Made by a program: the position numbers and the translations under genes. From Thermoplasmata archaeon (GTDB taxonomy: Archaea > Thermoplasmatota > Thermoplasmata > Thermoplasmatales > Thermoplasmataceae): 5,824 nucleotides of DNA. Within the stretch, counting starts at the first letter, position 1. Each line of letters begins with the position of its first letter. The notes under the pieces are model-generated. The model was not told the DNA's origin and did no database searches. It saw only the letters and a program-made list of their open reading frames with translations. Positions 1 through 5,786 of this stretch are shown in pieces. The DNA is taken from assembly GCA_021845155.1 (NCBI GenBank), contig JAKBSB010000091.1, positions 1-5,824 on the forward strand, given 5' to 3'.

Positions 1-230
1 GGAGATTCAGGGAGACATTCAGTGCATATGCTGGAAACTACATAATGGTAAGCCATGCGCTTCCAATAAGGGCTGCAGTTTCTAGTTTCCTAGGTTTCAA
101 TGAGGAGGAAAGTTTTGGCATAAACATAAGAAATGCATCAATGTCAGTCGTAGACATTGAAAAGAAAAAGGTCCTTTCAATCGGTTCATTCCTTGTGACT
201 CCAAAGATTCAACTGGCATTCAGGTCATGA
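1..230 (+). CDS. Histidine phosphatase family protein, C-terminal part (5' truncated)
   Basis: This is the last 75 codons of a gene whose 5' end lies outside the window; the frame is open from base 3 to the TGA at 228-230. The visible end resembles the C-terminal part of the histidine phosphatase (phosphoglycerate mutase-like) superfamily. It has the block VSHALPIRAAVSSFLG at bases 48-95, where the histidine codon at 54 corresponds to the second pocket histidine in the usual VSHG-x-PIRA motif. It then has the closing strand pair around IRNASMSVVDIE. Members dephosphorylate phosphoesters through a phosphohistidine, but the catalytic RHG motif is upstream and unseen, so neither activity nor substrate can be assigned. 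An alanine replaces the common glycine after the histidine. The ATG at 45 is internal to this frame, because the family-like sequence continues upstream of it. A T/C-rich stretch follows the stop. Confidence 0.72.
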   Translation, partial: RFRETFSAYAGNYIMVSHALPIRAAVSSFLGFNEEESFGINIRNASMSVVDIEKKKVLSIGSFLVTPKIQLAFRS

Positions 231-236
231 ATGCCA

Positions 237-254
237 TATTTTCCTTTCATTTCC
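237..254 (+). terminator. Possible pyrimidine-rich transcription terminator
   Basis: A pyrimidine-only run broken by single adenines begins 7 bases after the histidine-phosphatase stop, with the core TTTTCCTTTC at 239-248. Archaeal RNA polymerase commonly terminates at T-rich tracts without a hairpin, and no hairpin is visible here. The same 10-mer follows the methyltransferase stop near the end of the window. Assignment is by composition and position only. Confidence 0.3.
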
Positions 255-265
255 GTGGTGTTCCG

Positions 266-272
266 TATAAAT
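266..272 (+). promoter_or_regulatory. TATA-box candidate upstream of cysS (distal)
   Basis: TATAAAT is the best archaeal TATA-like match in the gap before cysS. Transcription typically starts about 25 bases downstream, which would give a leader of roughly 45 bases, yet no SD sequence precedes the cysS ATG. A weaker box, TTTATGAA at 311-318, would place the start at or next to the ATG at 342 and give a leaderless mRNA. Either or both may be used. Confidence 0.4.
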
Positions 273-345
273 GCAATGGAGAATTCTTTTAGCAGGACAG
301 TATGAAACAGTTTATGAATCAATGAATAATATACTTGCTGAATGA
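271..345 (+). CDS. Doubtful 24-codon upstream micro-ORF overlapping the cysS start
   Basis: An ATG at 271 opens 24 codons (starting MQWRILLAGQYETVY) that end at TGA 343-345, overlapping the cysS ATG at 342 as ATGA. The codon before it is a stop (TAA 268-270), so it cannot extend upstream. An in-frame ATG at 322 would give a 7-residue version. There are no cysteine codons, so it does not resemble a cysteine-sensing attenuator peptide. An ORF this short is easily produced by chance, and its start overlaps the best TATA candidate. If a leadered transcript exists, it could feed ribosomes onto cysS by termination-reinitiation. Real translation is unproven. Confidence 0.15.
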   Translation: MQWRILLAGQYETVYESMNNILAE

Positions 346-1718
346 TGTTCAGGAACAGTTTATCCGGAGAAGTTGAGAGGTTTGAACCTATCAGGGGCAA
401 AAGGGTAAATATGTATGTGTGCGGTCCAACGGTCCAGGAAAGCTTTCACATAGGACATGCAAGGACTTACATAATTTTTGACAGCATTGCTAAATATATG
501 CGGCTCTCAGGATACTCTGTATTTTACCTGCAGAATATAACTGATATAGATGACAAGATAATCAGGAAATCACAGGAACTGAACATCAGTTCCCAGGAGG
601 TTGCCCTAAAATATACAGACGAGTATCTTGACATCATGCAAAAACTGGGAGTGGACAGCGTGAATTATTACGCCAGGGCAACTGAATATATCCCGGAAAT
701 CATCAGCCAGATATCCAGACTTATGGAAAAGGGACACGCTTATGTGGGCGGAGATGGCGTCTACTTCAGGGTAAGTTCTTTCCCGGACTACGGAAAACTT
801 TCCAACCAGAGGTCCGGGGAACTTTTGTCGGGCAGCCGCATTTCAGAAAATTCCAATAAGGCGGATCAGAAAGATTTCGCGCTCTGGAAAATGCAGAAAC
901 AGGGAGAGCCTGCCTGGGAATCTCCGTGGGGCAAGGGAAGGCCCGGCTGGCATATTGAGGACACCGCAATAACCGAGACTTACTTCGGGCCGGAGTATGA
1001 TATTCATGGGGGAGGCACAGACCTTATCTTTCCCCATCACGAGGCGGAAATAGCACAGATGAGATCCATTTCCGGCAGGGAAACCCTGGCTAAATACTGG
1101 ATACACACTGGAATGGTGACCCTGAACGGGGAGAAAATGTCAAAGTCACAGGGTAATTTTGTAACAATCTCGGAAACACTTAGAAAATACAATAGCAGGG
1201 AGATCAGGTTTGCCTTGCTTAACGGAAACTACAGAAGCACTATAGATTTCTCGGAAAATCTCATGGAGGAGGCTGGGAAGAATGTACGTTACCTTAACAT
1301 CATAAAGGGGAGGCTGGAACTTCATGGGGATGTTTATGGAAACCTCGATCTTGATGCAGCATCATACAGGAAGGAAGTGGAGGATGCCATGAATGACGAC
1401 TTCGACTTCAGGTCTGCATTCAGGATACTCCTGGAGCTGGCTGGAACAGCCTACAGGGAGTTTCCAAATCTTTCACTCAACTCGGTACGAAGCATATTAT
1501 CCACATTCCGGTGGGCAAACACGTTTCTCGGAGTATTTGACACTGTTGAAAACCCAGGGGTCCTGAAAGAATCCGTGGATCTTCTCCTGGACCTAAGAAA
1601 AAGGCTCAGGCAGGAGAAGAATTATGCGCTTTCCGATCTTATTAGAAGCAGCCTGGTTGAAATGGGCATAGAGGTGCAGGATAATGGAAAAGATGTTGAA
1701 TGGTGGATCAGGGGTTAA
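342..1718 (+). CDS. cysS: Cysteinyl-tRNA synthetase
   Basis: This class I aminoacyl-tRNA synthetase charges tRNA-Cys with cysteine using ATP in the cytoplasm. The protein has 458 residues, close to the E. coli enzyme. Residues 20-60 carry the N-terminal catalytic block (MYVCGPTV, then HIGH at 36-39). The second half of the Rossmann fold has PGWHIEDTA around W203 and FPHHEAE at 230-236, and KMSKS lies at 265-269. A helical DALR-type and anticodon-recognition region fills the rest. By comparison with E. coli (Cys28, Cys209, His234, Glu238) the zinc site is Cys27, Asp207, His232 and Glu236, so one cysteine ligand is replaced by aspartate. The start is firm because an in-frame TGA (339-341) sits directly before the ATG; the second ATG at 345 is the only close alternative. 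No SD precedes it, which suggests leaderless translation. Its 3' end overlaps pncA by 35 bases. Confidence 0.97.
   Translation: MMFRNSLSGEVERFEPIRGKRVNMYVCGPTVQESFHIGHARTYIIFDSIAKYMRLSGYSVFYLQNITDIDDKIIRKSQELNISSQEVALKYTDEYLDIMQKLGVDSVNYYARATEYIPEIISQISRLMEKGHAYVGGDGVYFRVSSFPDYGKLSNQRSGELLSGSRISENSNKADQKDFALWKMQKQGEPAWESPWGKGRPGWHIEDTAITETYFGPEYDIHGGGTDLIFPHHEAEIAQMRSISGRETLAKYWIHTGMVTLNGEKMSKSQGNFVTISETLRKYNSREIRFALLNGNYRSTIDFSENLMEEAGKNVRYLNIIKGRLELHGDVYGNLDLDAASYRKEVEDAMNDDFDFRSAFRILLELAGTAYREFPNLSLNSVRSILSTFRWANTFLGVFDTVENPGVLKESVDLLLDLRKRLRQEKNYALSDLIRSSLVEMGIEVQDNGKDVEWWIRG
1671..1676 (+). promoter_or_regulatory. Ribosome binding site that fixes the pncA start
   Basis: GAGGTG is a six-base complement to the archaeal 16S 3' end (CACCUC) and lies 7 bases before the ATG at 1684, inside the cysS coding sequence. 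It favours the ATG at 1684 over the in-frame ATG at 1693, which would have a 16-base spacer. Confidence 0.7.
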
Positions 1719-2265
1719 ACACGCGTGGATAATAGTGGATCTCGTAAACGATTTTGTATCCGGCAGATTCGGTTCGCAAAGATCACTACAGGTGGCTGAA
1801 AAAACAGGAGAGATGATCAGGAAACTGGGAGGGGCAATACCAATCGTCTTCACAATGGATACACACATCAGCAACGATCCTGAATTCAGGGTATGGGGAG
1901 AACACTGCCTGCAGGGCACAGAAGCATCAGAGCTTCACCAGTCAGTTAGCCATTTCAGGGGTCAGCGCATAAGGAAGAGACATTTTGACTCGTTTTTTGA
2001 GTCGGATCTTGACGGTTATCTGAGGGCAACGAAAACGGAAAACCTTTTCATAAGCGGAATCAGCACGGACATATGCGTTCAGCATACCGCTGCAGGAGCT
2101 TACTTCAGGTACTATGGCATTAACATAATTTCAGACCTCTGCTCTTCAATAAGTGAATCAAGCCATGAAACCGCACTGGATTTCATGAGAAAAAATTATG
2201 GCGCCAGAATTATTAAGGCAGAGGAATTCGAGAAGGAGATATCAAGATGGCAGATGCAAAAATGA
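1684..2265 (+). CDS. pncA: Nicotinamidase-like isochorismatase-family cysteine hydrolase
   Basis: Predicted to hydrolyse nicotinamide to nicotinate and ammonia, supplying pncB next door. The 193-residue protein has the isochorismatase-like fold with a complete triad: Asp19 (IIVDLVNDF), Lys98 (RKRHFDSF) and Cys131 ([15 protein letters not shown]). A metal site typical of nicotinamidases is also present, with Asp59 and His61 (MDTH) and His74 in [14 protein letters not shown], close to the W-x-x-HC-x-x-GT pattern of the family. Length fits (about 180-210 residues). The chosen ATG has a good SD; it adds about 12 residues before the first beta strand compared with typical family members. It overlaps cysS by 35 bases and pncB by 19. 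Relatives are sometimes labelled N-carbamoylsarcosine amidase-related, so the family call is firmer than the substrate; linkage to pncB is the main argument for nicotinamide. Confidence 0.88.
   Translation: MEKMLNGGSGVKHAWIIVDLVNDFVSGRFGSQRSLQVAEKTGEMIRKLGGAIPIVFTMDTHISNDPEFRVWGEHCLQGTEASELHQSVSHFRGQRIRKRHFDSFFESDLDGYLRATKTENLFISGISTDICVQHTAAGAYFRYYGINIISDLCSSISESSHETALDFMRKNYGARIIKAEEFEKEISRWQMQK
2233..2240 (+). promoter_or_regulatory. Ribosome binding site that fixes the pncB start
   Basis: AAGGAGAT, with GGAG at 2235-2238, lies 8 bases before the ATG at 2247, inside pncA. The competing ATG at 2262 forms an ATGA overlap with the pncA stop but has no SD at a usable distance, so 2247 is preferred. 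Confidence 0.6.
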
Positions 2266-3485
2266 ACATCAGGGACCCTGTTGAGGGCAACAGTAGTGCT
2301 AATTCATACAGATTCAATACCGCATCCGATAAACAGATAAAGGAAGGCCTGGCATCAGATGTGTATTTCACCAGGACTCTTGACGAGATTGCGCAATCCG
2401 GCACTGACAAAAGAGTGGCCGCCGAGATCACGGTCTCGGGGCCACTGGGCGGATGGCTTGCATTCTGCGGGCTTGATGAGGTACTTGAACTGCTGGGTGG
2501 AAACGATGTGGATGTGTACTCAATACCCGAAGGGTCAATGATCCCCCCAAGAGATGATCATGGAATCCCGGTTCCTGTAATGAGGATTGAAGGGAAATAT
2601 TCAGATTTCGGCAGACTTGAAACGGCTTTGCTGGGCTTTATCTGCCAGGCCACGGGAATATGCACCTATTCAACAAAGATAAAGAGGATCCTGGGTGATA
2701 CGCCATACTTTTCCTTTGGAATTAGGAGAATGCATCCTGCCATATCTCCAATGATAGACCGGGCTGCTTACATAGGCGGTTCCGCAGGAGTTTCAGGAAT
2801 TCTCGGGGCTCAATTGATCGGGCAGGACCCAGTTGGCACAATGCCCCATGCCCTTTCACTGCTGGTTGGGGATGACGCTGCCTGGAAACTGTCAGCATCA
2901 GACACCAGGGAAGGGCAGAAGAAGGTGCTTCTGATAGATACATTCATGGATGAGAAATTTGCCGCAATCAGGGCAGCAGAAACCATCAAGGGAATAGATT
3001 TCATAAGGCTGGACACTCCTTCCTCCAGGAGAGGTAATTTTGGGTCACTGATCAGGGAGGTCAGGTGGGAGCTTGATCTCAGGGGATTCAAAAACATAAA
3101 GATAATGGTTTCCGGCGGCCTCAATGCTGAAAATATAAGTGAACTGAAGGAGGCTGGAGCAGAGGCTTTTGGAATAGGCACATCAATTGCCTCAGCAAAG
3201 CCCTATGATTTTGCGATGGACATTGTGGAGGTTGAGGGCAAGCCGTTGACAAAACGGGGAAAATACTCCGGTGGAAAAAATGTATACAGGTGTGAAAGCT
3301 GCGGTTCGGTCAGAGTGGAACCTGCATCTGATCGCGAGTATATATGCAGTTGCGGAAACCGTGTCCCGAACATGATCAGGCTGATTATGAAACGTGGTTC
3401 CCTCACAAGCCGGAAAGAAAACGTGAAAGAAATAAGAGAAAGGTGCATGAAAGACCTGGCGGGGGTTGCAAGCCTTAAACATTAA
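2247..3485 (+). CDS. pncB: Nicotinate phosphoribosyltransferase, archaeal type
   Basis: This enzyme makes nicotinate mononucleotide from nicotinate and PRPP, coupled to ATP hydrolysis (Preiss-Handler NAD salvage), and is predicted cytoplasmic. The 412-residue protein follows, block for block, the Thermoplasma acidophilum enzyme of known structure as I recall it. The N-terminal domain starts at FNTASD (23-28) and includes GLASDVYF (34-41). The barrel domain holds [16 protein letters not shown] (157-172), GTMPHA (197-202), [12 protein letters not shown] (254-265), VSGGL (288-292) and GIGTS (309-313), the regions that bind phosphate and substrate. A C-terminal zinc knuckle has Cys349, Cys352, Cys367 and Cys369. 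About 20 residues precede the usual N-terminus; the SD supports that longer start, while Met6 is an alternative. It overlaps pncA by 19 bases, so the two salvage steps should be co-translated. Confidence 0.96.
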   Translation: MADAKMNIRDPVEGNSSANSYRFNTASDKQIKEGLASDVYFTRTLDEIAQSGTDKRVAAEITVSGPLGGWLAFCGLDEVLELLGGNDVDVYSIPEGSMIPPRDDHGIPVPVMRIEGKYSDFGRLETALLGFICQATGICTYSTKIKRILGDTPYFSFGIRRMHPAISPMIDRAAYIGGSAGVSGILGAQLIGQDPVGTMPHALSLLVGDDAAWKLSASDTREGQKKVLLIDTFMDEKFAAIRAAETIKGIDFIRLDTPSSRRGNFGSLIREVRWELDLRGFKNIKIMVSGGLNAENISELKEAGAEAFGIGTSIASAKPYDFAMDIVEVEGKPLTKRGKYSGGKNVYRCESCGSVRVEPASDREYICSCGNRVPNMIRLIMKRGSLTSRKENVKEIRERCMKDLAGVASLKH

Positions 3486-3515
3486 TTCCCATAAACAGAA
3501 AACAAAACCTGTGTA

Positions 3516-3544
3516 ATTTAACAAATTTTATTAGGTAATATATG
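3516..3544 (+). promoter_or_regulatory. AT-rich promoter region for the glycosyltransferase unit
   Basis: The 73-base gap after pncB is AT-rich. The TATA-like stretch ATTTTATTA (3525-3533) is centred about 29 bases before the ATG at 3559, the distance expected if transcription begins at or next to the start codon. ATTTAACA (3516-3523) and TAATATAT (3536-3543) are weaker alternatives. No SD is present, which fits leaderless translation. The gap also has to hold any pncB terminator; the only T-rich piece is the same ATTTTATTA. Confidence 0.45.
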
Positions 3545-3558
3545 AATACTATCTAATA

Positions 3559-4329
3559 ATGCAATCTTACATTAATGGAAAACAGAAAGTTGATGTAATA
3601 ATAAGAACATTCAATTCAGCACACACCATTGATAAGTGCATAAGATCTGTCAAGAACTATATTCCCTATGAAAAAATCATAGTAATCGACCACTGTAGCA
3701 CCGATTCAACCAGGGACATATCATTATCACACAATGTGCTTTTTTTCACCGAGGATAAGGGGCTGGGGTTTGCCACTAAACTGGGCATTTCAAAGTCCAC
3801 AACGGAATACCTGCTTTTCGTTGACGGCGACGTTGAAATAGTCTCAGGAACATATTTCAATGAAGCGATGCAGAATATGCTGTCAGATGGGATAGGGGCG
3901 GTTGTCGGATGCTCTGTGGGATTTATTTTTGCTTACGGCCTCCCACTGGGCCTTACCATGTTTAAAAGAGAATTTGCATCAGGTGTGCAGATGCCTGATA
4001 AATTACAGGGGAGGGAAACATACTATTTCCAGGAATCCCTGAAGAGGAATTCATTGAAGGTCAGGTATGTGAAAGATGCCATGGTTCACAGGTCAGAATA
4101 CCGGAAGATACCTAACTGGCCTGAATGGCAGGGGGCACAGATACGGTTTACTCCTGGAAATCACTACAGGCAGGTATTGTGGGCACTTGCAATAATATTC
4201 ATGATGCACTTCAACAGCAGGAATCCAAAAAACATTGCATATTCCCCCATATATTACTTCAAGATACTTGTGGGTTTCATGAACCCAGAAAAATGGGGTA
4301 AAATAGACAGGAGAGAGGTGAATCTGTGA
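3559..4329 (+). CDS. Family 2 (GT-A) glycosyltransferase
   Basis: Predicted to transfer a sugar from a nucleotide-sugar donor to an unknown acceptor. The 256-residue protein begins with the standard GT2 layout. The first strand and helix are VDVIIRTFNSAHTIDKCIRS (11-30). The nucleotide-binding strand is IIVIDHCSTDST (40-51), with Asp44 and Asp49. EDKGLGFATKLGI (65-77) follows, and then the metal-binding DGD (89-91) in LLFVDGDVEI. Glu153 in GRETYYFQES is a candidate for the catalytic acidic residue. Residues 112-135 and 206-218 are hydrophobic but short, so membrane contact is possible while a polytopic protein is unlikely. ATG 3559 is the first possible ATG after an in-frame TAG at 3532. There is no SD; the upstream box suggests a leaderless mRNA. 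It heads a unit with the small ORF 28 bases downstream and the methyltransferase fusion. Donor, acceptor and pathway are not recognisable. Confidence 0.88.
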   Translation: MQSYINGKQKVDVIIRTFNSAHTIDKCIRSVKNYIPYEKIIVIDHCSTDSTRDISLSHNVLFFTEDKGLGFATKLGISKSTTEYLLFVDGDVEIVSGTYFNEAMQNMLSDGIGAVVGCSVGFIFAYGLPLGLTMFKREFASGVQMPDKLQGRETYYFQESLKRNSLKVRYVKDAMVHRSEYRKIPNWPEWQGAQIRFTPGNHYRQVLWALAIIFMMHFNSRNPKNIAYSPIYYFKILVGFMNPEKWGKIDRREVNL

Positions 4330-4357
4330 GGAAACCTGGAAATGGGGATGTGAATCA

Positions 4358-4582
4358 GTGAAGATATATTCTGAACGTTTTTTCCTGAAGTATCTTTTTT
4401 CCGATCGCGGAATCTGCCTGGGTGTTGATATGGAGGGCAGGTCATACCTATTCCTGATCTGCACCCGGGGAATCATATTCAGGAGAAGGAAAATGGGGGA
4501 TCGTGTCGTTGAAGACCTTGATTATGATATTGACAGGATTTATGATACAATAGGAGCAGGAAAAGTAGAAGTGGTGAAATGA
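4358..4582 (+). CDS. Hypothetical 74-residue protein between glycosyltransferase and methyltransferase
   Basis: I do not recognise this protein. The frame opens at GTG 4358; a stop at 4319-4321 and no in-frame ATG or GTG between make this the earliest start, and a purine-rich GGGGA at 4344-4348 is at best a weak SD. The sequence starts with an aromatic-rich segment (residues 4-14). It continues with a hydrophobic stretch around SYLFLIC (29-35), a basic patch FRRRK (41-45) and an acidic run EDLDYDID (52-59). It has two cysteines, 20 and 35, and no signal peptide or transmembrane segment. Support for a real gene is positional: it fills the gap exactly, lies 28 bases after the glycosyltransferase, and ends in an ATGA overlap with the next gene. 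Codon choice resembles its neighbours. The hydrophobic-basic-acidic pattern could suit a small beta-rich partner protein, but that is speculation. Confidence 0.65.
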   Translation: MKIYSERFFLKYLFSDRGICLGVDMEGRSYLFLICTRGIIFRRRKMGDRVVEDLDYDIDRIYDTIGAGKVEVVK

Positions 4583-5769
4583 TCAATGACCCCTATTCTG
4601 AACATAATGCAAGAATTGAGAAGGCAAGTTATGCAGACATAATCTCGGGTACGACAAAAGTAAGGCTCTCCTTTGCAATGCAGGACGGCAAAATATTCCT
4701 GGTTTCATCCGGCAATAACTCCAGATGGCCTGCCGAGATACTCAGGAATGGTCATGTTTCCCTTACAATAGACGGAATAAAGATTAATGGGGGGGCAACC
4801 CTGATCTCAGGAGAGGATGCCAAATCGGCTGTTCTATCTCTTTTTGTGTATAAATATGGTGAGGATTATGTGAAGAATTATTATTCGATGTCCTCCCGTT
4901 TTATCCAGATAGACAGGGATAGCCGGACAGTGGGATCTGACCCCCATGAGGAATACTACAGATGGCTTGGGGAGGAGTTTGACAGCGTGGCGGATCATTA
5001 TGATGATCATATAATGGGGAATCCTGTAAACCGTTTATTGAGGGAGAGATCACTTGCACTGTTCAGTGAGTACTTTCCAGGCAAAGGCAACATACTGGAA
5101 ATAGGCTGTGGTTCAGGAACAGAGACCATCGAGATACTGAAACGTGGTTACAGCGTAACTGCAGTGGATATATCACCAAATATGCTTGATATCGTGAAAG
5201 AGAAGGCAAGATCACTTGGCCTTACAGAACTGTTGAATACATACAGGCTGAGGGCTTCAGAAATAGGGGAAATAATCAGGGATACCGGGGAAGGTTCATT
5301 CGACGTCTGCTATTCAACTTACGGTGCGTTGAACTGCGAACCATTCATAAGGGAAATGCCAAAACCGCTTCATGTACTTATTTCCAACAATGGATACTTC
5401 ATTGCGGGGGTTTACAACAGGTTCTGCATTTCGGAATTCATGATGCACGTCCTTTCCATGAAACCCTCCGGGAGTCTGTGGCGCATGCGGCAATTCGTTC
5501 CCGAGGGGCACTCACGTTTCTGTATCGATGTTTACTCCTATTCATTCAAGCAGTTCTATGATATATTCAAGGAAAATTTCAGTATGGTGGAAGTGAGAGG
5601 CGTACCGGTTTTAATCCCGCCCTCAAATTTCAGCAGGCCAATCGGGTTACTGGGCAACAGGCTGGCAGACCTTGATGCTATTGACAGATTGATGGGAAAA
5701 AAATGGCCGTTCAGGTATCTTGGAGATCATTTCCTCATGGTCTTAAGAAACAGGGCGTACTCAAGTTAG
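4579..5769 (+). CDS. Split-barrel-like domain fused to class I SAM-dependent methyltransferase
   Basis: This 396-residue protein appears to have two domains. The C-terminal part (about 125-396) is a class I SAM-dependent methyltransferase. It opens with EFDSVADHYDDH (133-144), has SAM motif I LEIGCGSGTE (173-182), the acidic end of strand 2 at Asp197 (TAVDIS), and motif IV DVCYSTYGALN (242-252). It closes with RYLGDHFLMVLR (379-390), a normal final strand. Residues 18-115 resemble the flavin/deazaflavin split-barrel group (PPOX or Ddn-like nitroreductase): DGKIFLVSSGNNSRWPAEIL (36-55), then LRNGHVSLTIDG, then GGATLISGEDAKSAV, and a helix with VYKYGEDYV. Known members of that group bind FMN or F420, but no cofactor residue can be proven here. 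The start overlaps the preceding stop as ATGA, implying coupled translation; an in-frame stop at 4543 rules out an earlier start. Linkage to a glycosyltransferase suggests modification of a glycan, lipid or metabolite. The methyltransferase call is firm, the N-terminal domain moderate, the substrate unknown. Confidence 0.85.
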   Translation: MINDPYSEHNARIEKASYADIISGTTKVRLSFAMQDGKIFLVSSGNNSRWPAEILRNGHVSLTIDGIKINGGATLISGEDAKSAVLSLFVYKYGEDYVKNYYSMSSRFIQIDRDSRTVGSDPHEEYYRWLGEEFDSVADHYDDHIMGNPVNRLLRERSLALFSEYFPGKGNILEIGCGSGTETIEILKRGYSVTAVDISPNMLDIVKEKARSLGLTELLNTYRLRASEIGEIIRDTGEGSFDVCYSTYGALNCEPFIREMPKPLHVLISNNGYFIAGVYNRFCISEFMMHVLSMKPSGSLWRMRQFVPEGHSRFCIDVYSYSFKQFYDIFKENFSMVEVRGVPVLIPPSNFSRPIGLLGNRLADLDAIDRLMGKKWPFRYLGDHFLMVLRNRAYSS

Positions 5770-5780
5770 TTTTCCTTTCC
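5770..5780 (+). terminator. Possible pyrimidine-rich terminator after the methyltransferase gene
   Basis: TTTTCCTTTCC begins immediately after the TAG stop and repeats the 10-mer found after the histidine-phosphatase gene at 239-248. No hairpin is visible. T-rich tracts at gene ends are the usual intrinsic terminators of archaea, so this is plausible but rests on composition alone. Confidence 0.3.
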
Positions 5781-5786
5781 AAAATC

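Noticed and set aside
45..230. A complete 61-residue gene starting at ATG 45
   Set aside because: The frame is open upstream to the window edge and the histidine-phosphatase pattern includes the region before this ATG, so it is an internal methionine of a truncated gene.
766..1106. Antisense frames across the middle of cysS
   Set aside because: They lie fully inside a confidently identified gene, have no family-like motifs and no promoter or SD of their own.
2810..3181. 123-codon antisense frame across pncB
   Set aside because: A shadow of the highly conserved barrel domain; the serine- and proline-rich composition is typical of reverse-complemented coding sequence.
3496..3513. ACAG/CTGT inverted repeat after pncB as a terminator hairpin
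   Set aside because: The stem is only four base pairs around a ten-base loop, with no T-run directly after it.
4093..4476. 127-codon antisense frame across the glycosyltransferase end and the small ORF
   Set aside because: It overlaps two better supported + strand genes, and its sequence has no recognisable domain pattern. It is the strongest competitor to the 74-residue ORF but has no SD or coupling in its favour.
4789..4795. Run of seven G residues as a phase-variable switch or frameshift
   Set aside because: The frame reads through intact as Asn-Gly-Gly-Ala in a plausible strand turn; a single short run without other evidence does not support phase variation.
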